Assembly: GCA_947568835.1 (NCBI GenBank)
Contig: OX387608.1
Span: 18,138,535-18,202,534, forward strand
Source of the DNA: Protonemura montana
Lineage: Eukaryota > Arthropoda > Insecta > Plecoptera > Nemouridae
Direction: 5' to 3'
Length of the DNA: 64,000 nucleotides
Shown: positions 35,701 to 51,081 of the stretch, piece after piece
Numbering within the stretch: position 1 is the first letter of the stretch
Layout of the letters: each line of letters opens with the position of its first letter
The notes under the pieces: generated by a model
The model's input: only the letters and a program-made list of their open reading frames with translations
The model's database searches: none
What the model was told of the DNA's origin: nothing
Made by a program: the position numbers and the translations under genes

Positions 35701-38700
35701 AGACGAGGACGAGGACGAAGACGAAGACGAGGACGAAGACGAAGACCGAAAGAAGACGAAGACGAAGACGAAGACGATGACGAGGACGAAGACGAAGACG
35801 AAGACGAAGACGAGGACGAAGACGAGGACGATGACGAAGACGAAGACGAGGACGAGGACGAGGACGAGGACGAAGACGAAGACGAAGACGAGGACGAAGA
35901 CGAAGACGAAGACGAAGACGAAGACGAAGACCAGAAGAAGACGAAGACGAAGACGAAGACGAAGACGAAGACGAAGAAGAAGACGAGGACGAAGACGAAG
36001 ACGAAGACGAAGACGAGGACGAAGACGAAGACGAAGACAAAGACAAGGACGAAGACGAAGACGAGGACGAAGACGAAGACGAGGACGAAGACGAAAGACG
36101 AAGACGAGGACAAAGACGAAGACGAAGACGAGGACGAGGACGAGGACGAAGACGAAGACGAGGACGAGGACAAAGACGAAGACGAGGACGAAGACGAAAG
36201 ACGAAGACGAAGACGAGGACGAAGACGAAGACGAGGACGAGGACGAAGACGAAGACGAAGACGAATACAATACGAAGACGGAGACGATGACGAGGACGAA
36301 GACGAAGACAGAGACGGAGACGAAGACGAAGACGAAGACGAGGACGAGGACGAGGAGGAAGACGAGGACGAAGACGAAGACGAGGACGAAGACGAAGACG
36401 AAGACGAAGACGAGGACGAAGACGAAGACGAAGACGAAGACGAGGACGAAGACGAAGACGAAGACGAAGACGAAGGCGAAGAAGACGAAGACGAAGACAA
36501 GGACGAAGACGAGGACGAAGACGAAGACCGGAAGAAGACGAAGACGAAGACGAAGACGAAGACGAAGACGAGGACGAGGACGAAGACGAAGACGAAGACG
36601 AGGACGAGGACGAAGACGAAGACGAGGACGAAGACGAAGACCGAAAGAAGACGAAGACGAAGACGAAGACGATGACGAGGACGAAGACGAAGACGAAGAC
36701 GAAGACGAGGACGAGGACGAAGACGAAGGCGAAGACGAAGACGAGGACGAAGACGAAGGCGAAGACGAAGACGAGGACGAGGACGAGGACGAAGACGAGG
36801 ACGAGGACGAGGACGAGGACGAAGACGAAGACGAAGACGAGGACGAAGACGAAGACGAAGACGAAGACGAAGACGAAGGCGAAGACGAAGACGAGGACGA
36901 GGACGAAGACGAAGACGAGGACGAGGACGAAGACGAAGACGAAGACGAGGACGATGACGAAGACGAAGACGAAGACGAAGACGAAGACGAAGACGAAGAC
37001 GAGGCCGAAGACGAAGACGAAGACGAAGACGAAGACGAGGACGAAGACGAAGACGAAGACGAAGACGAGGACGAAGACGAAGACGAAGACGAAGATGAAG
37101 ACAAGGACGAGGACGAAGACGAAGACGATGACGAAGACGAAGACGATGACGAGGACGAAGACGAAGACGAGGACGAGGACGAGGACGAAGACGAAGACGA
37201 AGACCGGAAGAAGACGAAGACGAAGACGAGGACGAGGACGAAGACGAAGACGAGGACGAAGACGAAGACGAAGACGAAGACGAAGACCGGAAGAAGACGA
37301 AGACGAAGACCGGAAGAAGACGAAGACGAGGACGAAGACGAAGACGAAGACGAGGACAAAGACGAAGACGAAGACGAGGACGAAGACGAAGACGAAGACG
37401 AGGACGAAGACGAAGACGAAGACGAGGACGAAGACGAGGACGAGGACGAAGACGAGGACGAAGACGAGGACGAAGACGAAGACGAGGACGAAGACGAAGA
37501 CGAAGATGAAGACGAAGACGAAGACGAAGAAGACGAAGACGAAGACAAGGACGAAGACGAGGACGAAGACGAAGACCGGAAGAAGACGAAGACGAAGGCG
37601 AAGACGAAGACGAAGACGAGGACGAGGACGAAGACGAAGACGAAGACGAGGACGAGGAGGAGGACGAGGACGAAGACGAAGACGAAGACGAAGACCGGAA
37701 GAAGACGAAGACGAAGACGAAGACGAAGACGAAGACGAGGACGAAGACGAAGACGAAGACGAAGACGAGGACGAGGACGAAGACGATGACGAGGACGAAG
37801 ACGAAGATGAAGACGAAGACGAAGACGAGGACGAAGACGAAGACGAAGACGAAGACGAAGACGAGGACGAAGACGAAGACGCAGACGAAGACGAGGACGA
37901 AGACGAAGACAAAGACGAGGACGCGGACGAAGACGAGGACGAGGACGAAGACGAAGACGAAGACGAAGACGATGACGAGGACGAAGACGAGGACGAGGAC
38001 GAAGACGAGGACAAGGACGAAGACGAAGACGAAGACGAAGACCGGAAGAAGACGAAGACGAAGACGAAGTCGAAGACGAGGACGAGGACGAGGACGAAGA
38101 CGAAGACGAAGACGAAGACGAGGACGAAGACGAAGACGAAGACGAAGACGAAGACGAGGACGAAGATGAAGACGAAGACGAGGACGAAGACGAAGACGAG
38201 GACGAGGACGAAGACGAAGACGAGGACGAGGACGAAGACGAAGACGAAGACGAGGCCGAAGACGAAGACGAGTACGAAGACGAAGACGAAGACGAAGACG
38301 AAGACGAGGACGAAGACAAAGACGAAGACGAAGACGAAGACGAAGACGAGGACGAGGACGAAGACGAAGACGAGGACGAAGACGAAGACCGAAAGAAGAC
38401 GAAGACGAAGACGAAGACGAAGACGATGACGAGGACGAAGACGAAGACGAGGACGAGGACGAAGACGAAGACGAAGACGAAGACGAAGACCGGAAGAAGA
38501 CGAAGACGAAGACGAAGACGAAGACGAGGACGAGGACGAAGACGAGGACGAAGACGAAGACGAAGACGAAGACCGGAAGAAGACGAAGACGAAGACGAAG
38601 ACGAAGACGAAGACGAAGAAGAAGACGAGGACGAAGACGAAGACGAAGACGAGGACGAGGACGAAGACGAAGACGAAGACGAGGACGAAGACGAAGACGA

Positions 38701-41700
38701 AGACGAGGACGAAGACGAAGACGAGGACGAAGACGAAGACGAGGACGAAGACGAAAGACGAAGACGAAGACGAGGACAAAGACGAAGACGAAGACGAAGA
38801 CGAGGACGAGGACGAGGACGAAGACGAAGACGAAGACGAGGACGAGGACGAAGACGAAGACGAGGACGAAGACGAAAGACGAAGACAAAGACGAGGACGA
38901 AGACGAGGACGAAGACGAAGACGAAGACGAGGACGAAGACGAAGACGAGGACGAGGACGAAGACGAAGACGAGGACGAAGACGAAGACGAGGACGAGGAT
39001 GATGATGAAGACGAGGACGAAGACGAAGACGAAGACGAAGACCGGAAGAAGACGAAGACGAAGACGAAGACGAAGACGAAGAAGAAGACGAGGACGAAGA
39101 CGAAGACGAAGACGAAGACGAGGACGAGGACGAGGACGAAGATGAAGACGAAGACGAAGACGAAGACAATACGAAGACGGAGACGATGACGAGGACGAAG
39201 ACGAAGACAAAGACGGAGACGGAGACGAAGACGAAGACGAAGACGAGGACGAGGACGAAGACGAAGACGAAGACGAGGACGAGGACGAAGACGAAGACGA
39301 AGACGAAGACGAGGACGAAGACGAAGACGAGGACGAAGACGAAGACGAGGACGAAGACGAAGACGAGGACGAGGACGAGGATGAAGACGAAGACGAAGAC
39401 CGGAAGAAGACGAAGACGAAGACGAAGACGAAGACGAGGACGAGGATGAAGATGAAGACGAGGACGAAGACGAAGACGAAGACGAAGACCGGAAGAAGAC
39501 GAAGACGAAGACGAAGACGAAGAAGAAGACGAGGACGAAGACGAAGACGAAGACGAAGACGAGGACGAGGACGAAGACGAAGACGAAGACGAAGACAAAG
39601 ACAAGGACGAAGACGAAGACGAGGACGAAGACGAAGACGAGGACGAAGACGAAAGACGAAGACGAGGACAAAGACGAAGACGAAGACGAAGACGAGGACG
39701 AGGACGAGGACGAAGACGAAGACGAAGACGAGGACGAGGACAAAGACGAAGACGAGGACGAAGACGAAAGACGAAGACGAAGACGAGGACGAAGACGAAG
39801 ACGAGGACGAAGACGAAGACGAGGACGAGGACGAAGACGAAGACGAGGACGAAGACGAAGACCGAAAGAAGACGAAGACGAAGACGAAGAAGATGACGAG
39901 GACGAAGACGAAGACGAGGACGAGGACGAAGACGAAGACGAAGACGAAGACGAAGACCGGAAGAAGACGAAGACGAAGACGAAGACGAAGACGAGGACGA
40001 AGACGAGGACGAAGACGAAGACGAAGACGAAGACCGGAAGAAGACGAAGACGAAGACGAAGACGAAGACGAAGAAGAAGACGAGGACGAAGACGAAGACG
40101 AAGACGAGGACGAGGACGAAGACGAAGACGAAGACGAGGACGAAGACGAAGACGAAGACGAAGACGAAGACGAGGACGAAGACGAAGACGAGGACGAAGA
40201 CGAAAGACGAAGACGAAGACGAGGACAAAGACGAAGACGAAGACGAAGACGAGGACGAGGACGAGGACGAAGACGAAGACGAAGACGAGGACGAGGACGA
40301 AGACGAAGACGAGGACGAAGACGAAAGACGAAGACGAAGACGAGGACGAAGACGAAGACGAGGACGAGGACAATACGAAGACGGAGACGATGACGAGGAC
40401 GAAGACGAAGACGGAGACGGAGACGGAGACGAAGACGAAGACGAAGACGAGGACGAGGACGAAGACGAAGACGAAGACGAAGACGAGGACGAGGACGAGG
40501 ACGAAGACGAGGACGAAGACGAAGACGAGGACGAAGACGAAGACGAGGACGAAGACGAAGACGAGGACGAGGACGAGGATGAAGACGAAGACGAAGACCG
40601 GAAGAAGACGAAGACGAAGACGAAGACGAAGACGAGGACGAGGATGAAGATGAAGACGAGGACGAAGACGAAGACGAAGACGAAGACCGGAAGAAGACGA
40701 AGACGAAGACGAAGACGAAGACGAAGAAGAAGACGAGGACGAAGACGAAGACGAAGACGAAGACGAGGACGAGGACGAAGACGAAGACGAAGACAAAGAC
40801 AAGGACGAAGACGAAGACGAGGACGAAGACGAAGACGAGGACGAAGACGAAAGACGAAGACGAGGACAAAGACGAAGACGAAGACGAGGACGAGGACGAG
40901 GACGAAGACGAAGACGAGGACGAGGACAAAGACGAAGACGAGGACGAAGACGAAAGACGAAGACGAAGACGAGGACGAAGACGAAGACGAGGACGAGGAC
41001 GAAGACGAAGACGAAGACGAAGACAATACGAAGACGGAGACGATGACGAGGACGAAGACGAAGACGGAGACGGAGACGAAGACGAAGACGAAGACGAAGA
41101 CGAGGACGATGACGAAGACGAAGACGATGACGAAGACGAAGACGAGCTCGAGGACGAGGACGAAGACGAAGACGAGGACGAAGACGAGGACGAGGACGAA
41201 GACAAAGACGAGGACGAAGACGAAGACGAGGACGAGGACGAAGACGAAGACGAAGACGAGGACGAAGACGAAGACGAAGACGAAGACGAAGACGAGGACG
41301 AAGACGAAGACGAGGACGAAGACGAAGACGAAGACGAAGACGAAGACGAGGACGAAGACGAAGACGAAGACGAGGACGAAGACGAGGAGGAAGACGAAGA
41401 TGAGGACGAAGATGAAGACGAAGACGAGGACGAAGACGAGGACGAAGACGAAGACGAGGACGAAGACGAGGACGAAGACGAAGACCGAAAGAAGACGAAG
41501 ACGAAGACGAAGACGAAGACGATGACGAGGACGAAGACGAGGACGAGGACGAAGACGAGGACAAGGACGAAGACGAAGACGAAGACCGGAAGAAGACGAA
41601 GACGAAGACGAAGACGAAGTCGAAGACGAGGACGAGGACGAGGACGAAGACGAAGACGAAGACGAAGACGAGGACGAAGACGAAGACGAAGACGAAGACA

Positions 41701-44700
41701 AAGACGAGGACGAAGACGAAGACGAAGACGAGGACGAAGACGAAGACGAAGACGAGGACGAGGACGAAGACGAAGACGAAGACGAGGACGAGGACGCGGA
41801 CGAAGACGAAGACGAAGACGAGGACGAGGACGAAGACGAAGACGAAGACGAAGACGAAGACGAGGCCGAAGACGAAGACGAAGACGAAGACGAGGACGAG
41901 GACGAAGACGAAGACGAAGACGATGACGAGGACGAAGGCGAAGACGAAGACGAAGATGAAGACGAGGACGAGGACGAAGACGAAGACGATGACGAAGACG
42001 AAGACGATGACGAGGACGAAGACGAAGACGAGCTCGAGGACGAGGACGAAGACGAAGACGAAGACGAAGACGAAGACGAAGACGAGGACGAAGACGAAGA
42101 CGAAGACGAAGACGAAGACGAAGACGAAGACGAAGACGAAGACCGGAAGAAGACGAAGACGAAGACGAAGACGAGGACGAAGACGAAGACGAGGACGAAG
42201 ACGAAGACGAAGACGAAGACGAAGACCGGAAGAAGACGAAGACGAGGACGAAGACGAGGACGAAGACGAAGACGAAGACGAAGACCGGAAGAAGACGAAG
42301 ACGAAGACGAAGACGAAGACGAAGACGAGGACGAGGACGAAGACGAAGACGAAGACGAAGACGAAGACGAAGACGAGGACGAGGACAAAGACGAAGACGA
42401 AGACGAAGACGAGGACGAAGACGAAGACGAAGACGAAGACGAGGACAAAGACGAGGACGAAGACGAAGACGAGGACGAGGACGAAGACGAAGACGAGGAC
42501 GAAGACGAAGACGAAGACGAAGACGAGGACCGGAAGAAGACGAAGACGAAGACGAAGACGAGGACGAGGACGAAGACGAAGACGAGGACGAAGACGAAGA
42601 CGAAGACGAAGACCGGAAGAAGACGAAGACGAGGACGAAGACGAGGACGAAGACGAAGACGAAGACGAAGACCAGAAGAAGACGAAGACGAAGACGAAGA
42701 CGAAGACGAAGACGAAGACGAAGACGAGGACGAGGACGAAGACGAAGACGAAGACGAAGACGAAGACGAAGACGAGGACGAGGACAAAGACGAAGACGAA
42801 GACGAGGACGAAGACGAAGACGAAGACGAAGACGAGGACAAAGACGAAGACGAAGACGAAGACGAGGCCGAAGACGAAGACGAAGACGAAGACGAGGACA
42901 AAGACGAAGACGAAGACGAGGACAAAGACGAAGACGAAGACGAAGACGAAGACGAGGACGAGGACGAAGACGAAGACGAAGACGAAGACGAGGACGAAGA
43001 CGAAGACGAAGACGAAGACGAAGACGAGGACGAAGACGAAGACGAAGTTGAGGACGAAGACGAAGACGAAGACGAGGACGAGGACGAAGACGAGGACGAA
43101 GACGAAGACGAAGACGAGGACGAAGACGAAGACGAAGACGAAGACGAGGACGAAGACGAAGACGAAGACGAGGACGAAGACGAAGACCGGAAGAAAACGA
43201 AGACGAAGACCGGAAGAAGACGAGGACGAAGACGAAGACGAAGACGAGGACGAAGACGAAGACGAGGACGAAGACGATGACGAGGACGAAGACGAAGACG
43301 AGGACGAGGACGAGGATGAAGACGAAGACGAAGACCGGAAGAAGACGAAGACGAAGACGAAGACGAAGACGAGGACGAGGATGAAGATGAAGACGAGGAC
43401 GAAGACGAAGACGAAGACGAAGACCGGAAGAAGACGAAGACGAAGACGAAGACGAAGACGAAGACGAAGACGAAGAAGAAGACGAAGACGAGGACGAGGA
43501 CGAGGACGAAGACGAAGACGAGGACGAGGACAAAGACGAAGACGAGGACGAAGACGAAAGACGAAGACGAAGACGAGGACGAAGACGAGGACGAGGACGA
43601 AGACGAAGACGAAGACGAAGACAATACGAAGACGGAGACGATGACGAGGACGAAGACGAAGACGGAGACGGAGACGAAGACGAAGACGAAGACGAAGACG
43701 AGGACGAGGACGAGGAGGAAGACGAGGACGAAGACGAAGACGAGGACGAAGACGAAGACGAAGACGAAGACGAGGACGAAGACGAAGACGAAGACGAAGA
43801 CGAGGACGAAGACGAAGACGAAGACGAAGACGAAGGCGAAGAAGACGAAGACGAAGACAAGGACGAAGACGAGGACGAAGACGAAGACCGGAAGAAGACG
43901 AAGACGAAGACGAAGACGAAGACGAAGACGAAGACGAGGACGAGGACGAAGACGAAGACGAAGACGAGGACGAGGACGAGGACGAAGACGAAGACGAGGA
44001 CGAAGACGAAGACCGAAAGAAGACGAAGACGAAGACGAAGACGATGACGAGGACGAAGACGAAGACGAAGACGAAGACGAGGACGAGGACGAAGGCGAAG
44101 ACGAAGACGAGGACGAAGACGAAGGCGAAGACGAAGACGAGGACGAGGACGAGGACGAAGACGAAGACGAAGACGAGGACGAGGACGAGGACGAGGACGA
44201 AGACGAAGACGAGGACGAAGACGAAGACGAAGACGAAGACGAAGACGAAGACGAAGGCGAAGACGAGGACGAGGACGAAGACGAGGACGAGGACGAGGAC
44301 GAAGACGAAGACGAAGACGAGGACGAGGACGAAGACGAAGACGAAGACGAAGACGAAGACGAAGACGAAGACGAGGCCGAAGACGAAGACGAAGACGAAG
44401 ACGAAGACGAGGACGAAGACGAAGACGAAGACGAGGACGAAGACGAAGACGAAGACGAAGATGAAGACGAGGACGAGGACGAAGACGAAGACGATGACGA
44501 AGACGAAGACGATGACGAGGACTAAGACGAAGACGAGGACGAGGAAGAGGACGAAGACGAAGACGAAGACCGGAAGAAGACGAAGACGAAGACGAAGACG
44601 AGGACGAGGACGAAGACGAAGACGAGGACGAAGACGAAGACGAAGACGAAGACCGGAAGAAGACGAAGACGAAGACCGGAAGAAGACGAAGACGAGGACG

Positions 44701-47700
44701 AAGACGAAGACGAAGACGAGGACAAAGACGAAGACAAAGACGAGGACGAAGACGAAGACGAAGACGAGGACGAAGACGAAGACGAAGACGAGGACGAAGA
44801 CGAGGACGAGGACGAAGACGAGGACGAAGACGAGGACGAAGACGAAGACGAGGAAGAAGACGAAGACGAAGACGAAGACGAGGACGAAGACGAGGACGAA
44901 GACGAAGATGAAGAGGAAGACGAAGACGAAGAAGACGAAGACGAAGACGAAGACAAGGACGAAGGCGAAGACGAAGACGAAGACGAGGACGAGGACGAAG
45001 ACGAAGACGAAGACGAGGACGAGGAGGAGGACGAGGACGAAGACGAAGACGAAGACGAAGACCGGAAGAAGACGAAGACGAAGACGAAGACGAAGACGAA
45101 GACGAGGACGAAGACGAAGACGAGGACGAAGACGAAAGACAAAGACGAAGACGAGGACGAAGACGAAGACGAGGACGAGGACGCAGACGAAGACGAAGAC
45201 GAAGACAATACGAAGACGGAGACGATGACGAGGACGAAGACGAAGACGGAGACGGAGACGAAGACGAAGACGAAGACGAAGACGAGGACGAGGACGAGGA
45301 GGAAGACGAGGACGAAGACGAAGACGAGGACGAAGACGAAGACGAAGACGAAGACGAGGACGAAGACGAAGACGAAGACGAAGACGAAGACGAGGACGAA
45401 GACGAAGACGAAGACGAAGACGAAGGCGAAGAAGACGAAGACGAAGACAAGGACGAAGACGAGGACGAAGACGAAGACCGGAAGAAGACGAAGACGAAGA
45501 CGAAGACGAAGACGAAGACGAAGACGAGGACGAGGACGAAGACGAAGACGAAGACGAGGACGAGGACGAAGACGAAGACGAAGACGAAGACGAGGACGAA
45601 GACGAGGACGAAGACGAGGACAAAGACGAAGACGAAGACGAAGACGAGGACGAGGACGAAGACGAAGACGAGGACGAAGACGAAGACCGAAAGAAGACGA
45701 AGACGAAGACGAAGACGATGACGAGGACGAAGACGAAGACGAAGACGAAGACGAGGACGAAGACGAGGACGATGACGAAGACGAAGACGAGGACGAGGAC
45801 GAGGACGAGGACGAAGACAAAGACGAAGACGAGGACGAAGACGAAGACGAAGACGAAGACGAAGACGAAGACCAGAAGAAGACGAAGACGAAGACGAAGA
45901 CGAAGACGAAGACGAAGAAGAAGACGAGGACGAAGACGAAGACGAAGACGAAGACGAGGACGAAGACGAAGACGAAGACAAAGACAAGGACGAAGACGAA
46001 GACGAGGACGAAGACGAAGACGAGGACGAAGACGAAAGACGAAGACGAGGACAAAGACGAAGACGAAGACGAGGACGAGGACGAGGACGAAGACGAAGAC
46101 GAGGACGAGGACAAAGACGAAGACGAGGACGAAGACGAAAGACGAAGACGAAGACGAGGACGAAGACGAAGACGAGGACGAGGACGAAGACGAAGACGAA
46201 GACGAATACAATACGAAGACGGAGACGATGACGAGGACGAAGACGAAGACAGAGACGGAGACGAAGACGAAGACGAAGACGAGGACGAGGACGAGGAGGA
46301 AGACGAGGACGAAGACGAAGACGAGGACGAAGACGAAGACGAAGACGAAGACGAGGACGAAGACGAAGACGAAGACGAAGACGAGGACGAAGACGAAGAC
46401 GAAGACGAAGACGAAGGCGAAGAAGACGAAGACGAAGACAAGGACGAAGACGAGGACGAAGACGAAGACCGGAAGAAGACGAAGACGAAGACGAAGACGA
46501 AGACGAAGACGAGGACGAGGACGAAGACGAAGACGAAGACGAGGACGAGGACGAAGACGAAGACGAGGACGAAGACGAAGACCGAAAGAAGACGAAGACG
46601 AAGACGAAGACGATGACGAGGACGAAGACGAAGACGAAGACGAAGACGAGGACGAGGACGAAGACGAAGGCGAAGACGAAGACGAGGACGAAGACGAAGG
46701 CGAAGACGAAGACGAGGACGAGGACGAGGACGAAGACGAGGACGAGGACGAGGACGAGGACGAAGACGAAGACGAAGACGAGGACGAAGACGAAGACGAA
46801 GACGAAGACGAAGACGAAGGCGAAGACGAAGACGAGGACGAGGACGAAGACGAAGACGAGGACGAGGACGAAGACGAAGACGAAGACGAGGACGATGACG
46901 AAGACGAAGACGAAGACGAAGACGAAGACGAAGACGAAGACGAGGCCGAAGACGAAGACGAAGACGAAGACGAAGACGAGGACGAAGACGAAGACGAAGA
47001 CGAAGACGAGGACGAAGACGAAGACGAAGACGAAGATGAAGACAAGGACGAGGACGAAGACGAAGACGATGACGAAGACGAAGACGATGACGAGGACGAA
47101 GACGAAGACGAGGACGAGGACGAGGACGAAGACGAAGACGAAGACCGGAAGAAGACGAAGACGAAGACGAGGACGAGGACGAAGACGAAGACGAGGACGA
47201 AGACGAAGACGAAGACGAAGACGAAGACCGGAAGAAGACGAAGACGAAGACCGGAAGAAGACGAAGACGAGGACGAAGACGAAGACGAAGACGAGGACAA
47301 AGACGAAGACGAAGACGAGGACGAAGACGAAGACGAAGACGAGGACGAAGACGAAGACGAAGACGAGGACGAAGACGAGGACGAGGACGAAGACGAGGAC
47401 GAAGACGAGGACGAAGACGAAGACGAGGACGAAGACGAAGACGAAGACGAAGACGAGGACGAAGACGAGGACGAAGACGAAGACGAAGATGAAGACGAAG
47501 ACGAAGACGAAGAAGACGAAGACGAAGACAAGGACGAAGACGAGGACGAAGACGAAGACCGGAAGAAGACGAAGACGAAGGCGAAGACGAAGACGAAGAC
47601 GAGGACGAGGACGAAGACGAAGACGAAGACGAGGACGAGGAGGAGGACGAGGACGAAGACGAAGACGAAGACGAAGACCGGAAGAAGACGAAGACGAAGA

Positions 47701-50700
47701 CGAAGACGAAGACGAAGACGAGGACGAAGACGAAGACGAAGACGAAGACGAGGACGAGGACGAAGACGATGACGAGGACGAAGACGAAGATGAAGACGAA
47801 GACGAAGACGAGGACGAAGACGAAGACGAAGACGAAGACGAAGACGAGGACGAAGACGAAGACGCAGACGAAGACGAGGACGAAGACGAAGACAAAGACG
47901 AGGACGCGGACGAAGACGAGGACGAGGACGAAGACGAAGACGAAGACGAAGACGATGACGAGGACGAAGACGAGGACGAGGACGAAGACGAGGACAAGGA
48001 CGAAGACGAAGACGAAGACGAAGACCGGAAGAAGACGAAGACGAAGACGAAGTCGAAGACGAGGACGAGGACGAGGACGAAGACGAAGACGAAGACGAAG
48101 ACGAGGACGAAGACGAAGACGAAGACGAAGACGAAGACGAGGACGAAGATGAAGACGAAGACGAGGACGAAGACGAAGACGAGGACGAGGACGAAGACGA
48201 AGACGAGGACGAGGACGAAGACGAAGACGAAGACGAGGCCGAAGACGAAGACGAGTACGAAGACGAAGACGAAGACGAAGACGAAGACGAGGACGAAGAC
48301 AAAGACGAAGACGAAGACGAAGACGAAGACGAGGACGAGGACGAAGACGAAGACGAGGACGAAGACGAAGACCGAAAGAAGACGAAGACGAAGACGAAGA
48401 CGAAGACGATGACGAGGACGAAGACGAAGACGAGGACGAGGACGAAGACGAAGACGAAGACGAAGACGAAGACCGGAAGAAGACGAAGACGAAGACGAAG
48501 ACGAAGACGAGGACGAGGACGAAGACGAGGACGAAGACGAAGACGAAGACGAAGACCGGAAGAAGACGAAGACGAAGACGAAGACGAAGACGAAGACGAA
48601 GAAGAAGACGAGGACGAAGACGAAGACGAAGACGAGGACGAGGACGAAGACGAAGACGAAGACGAGGACGAAGACGAAGACGAAGACGAGGACGAAGACG
48701 AAGACGAGGACGAAGACGAAGACGAGGACGAAGACGAAAGACGAAGACGAAGACGAGGACAAAGACGAAGACGAAGACGAAGACGAGGACGAGGACGAGG
48801 ACGAAGACGAAGACGAAGACGAGGACGAGGACGAAGACGAAGACGAGGACGAAGACGAAAGACGAAGACAAAGACGAGGACGAAGACGAGGACGAAGACG
48901 AAGACGAAGACGAGGACGAAGACGAAGACGAGGACGAGGACGAAGACGAAGACGAGGACGAAGACGAAGACGAGGACGAGGATGAAGATGAAGACGAGGA
49001 CGAAGACGAAGACGAAGACGAAGACCGGAAGAAGACGAAGACGAAGACGAAGACGAAGACGAAGAAGAAGACGAGGACGAAGACGAAGACGAAGACGAAG
49101 ACGAGGACGAGGACGAGGACGAAGATGAAGACGAAGACGAAGACGAAGACAATACGAAGACGGAGACGATGACGAGGACGAAGACGAAGACAAAGACGGA
49201 GACGGAGACGAAGACGAAGACGAAGACGAGGACGAGGACGAAGACGAAGACGAAGACGAGGACGAGGACGAAGACGAAGACGAAGACGAAGACGAGGACG
49301 AAGACGAAGACGAGGACGAAGACGAAGACGAGGACGAAGACGAAGACGAGGACGAGGACGAGGATGAAGACGAAGACGAAGACCGGAAGAAGACGAAGAC
49401 GAAGACGAAGACGAAGACGAGGACGAGGATGAAGATGAAGACGAGGACGAAGACGAAGACGAAGACGAAGACCGGAAGAAGACGAAGACGAAGACGAAGA
49501 CGAAGAAGAAGACGAGGACGAAGACGAAGACGAAGACGAAGACGAGGACGAGGACGAAGACGAAGACGAAGACGAAGACAAAGACAAGGACGAAGACGAA
49601 GACGAGGACGAAGACGAAGACGAGGACGAAGACGAAAGACGAAGACGAGGACAAAGACGAAGACGAAGACGAAGACGAGGACGAGGACGAGGACGAAGAC
49701 GAAGACGAAGACGAGGACGAGGACAAAGACGAAGACGAGGACGAAGACGAAAGACGAAGACGAAGACGAGGACGAAGACGAAGACGAGGACGAAGACGAA
49801 GACGAGGACGAGGACGAAGACGAAGACGAGGACGAAGACGAAGACCGAAAGAAGACGAAGACGAAGACGAAGAAGATGACGAGGACGAAGACGAAGACGA
49901 GGACGAGGACGAAGACGAAGACGAAGACGAAGACGAAGACCGGAAGAAGACGAAGACGAAGACGAAGACGAAGACGAGGACGAAGACGAGGACGAAGACG
50001 AAGACGAAGACGAAGACCGGAAGAAGACGAAGACGAAGACGAAGACGAAGACGAAGAAGAAGACGAGGACGAAGACGAAGACGAAGACGAGGACGAGGAC
50101 GAAGACGAAGACGAAGACGAGGACGAAGACGAAGACGAAGACGAAGACGAGGACGAAGACGAAGACGAGGACGAAGACGAAAGACGAAGACGAAGACGAG
50201 GACAAAGACGAAGACGAAGACGAAGACGAGGACGAGGACGAGGACGAAGACGAAGACGAAGACGAGGACGAGGACGAAGACGAAGACGAGGACGAAGACG
50301 AAAGACGAAGACGAAGACGAGGACGAAGACGAAGACGAGGACGAGGACAATACGAAGACGGAGACGATGACGAGGACGAAGACGAAGACGGAGACGGAGA
50401 CGGAGACGAAGACGAAGACGAAGACGAGGACGAGGACGAAGACGAAGACGAAGACGAAGACGAGGACGAGGACGAGGACGAAGACGAGGACGAAGACGAA
50501 GACGAGGACGAAGACGAAGACGAGGACGAAGACGAAGACGAGGACGAGGACGAGGATGAAGACGAAGACGAAGACCGGAAGAAGACGAAGACGAAGACGA
50601 AGACGAAGACGAGGACGAGGATGAAGATGAAGACGAGGACGAAGACGAAGACGAAGACGAAGACCGGAAGAAGACGAAGACGAAGACGAAGACGAAGACG

Positions 50701-51081
50701 AAGAAGAAGACGAGGACGAAGACGAAGACGAAGACGAAGACGAGGACGAGGACGAAGACGAAGACGAAGACAAAGACAAGGACGAAGACGAAGACGAGGA
50801 CGAAGACGAAGACGAGGACGAAGACGAAAGACGAAGACGAGGACAAAGACGAAGACGAAGACGAGGACGAGGACGAGGACGAAGACGAAGACGAGGACGA
50901 GGACAAAGACGAAGACGAGGACGAAGACGAAAGACGAAGACGAAGACGAGGACGAAGACGAAGACGAGGACGAGGACGAAGACGAAGACGAAGACGAAGA
51001 CAATACGAAGACGGAGACGATGACGAGGACGAAGACGAAGACGGAGACGGAGACGAAGACGAAGACGAAGACGAAGACGAG
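31139..51081. repeat. about 10-kb tandem duplication in the hexamer array
   Basis: Copy 1 is about 31139-41104 and copy 2 about 41105-51081. Twelve landmark pairs line up in order. Examples are 31557/41522, 33688/43641, 35777/45718, 37786/47769, 39186/49169 and 40644/50621, with offsets of 9965, 9953, 9941, 9983, 9983 and 9977 bp. Several translated blocks are identical between copies. The left junction joins a CGGAGACGGAGAC module to the GATGACGAAG module in copy 2 only. After 51081 the sequence continues as material homologous to about 33750 onward, a third partial copy. Confidence 0.85.
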
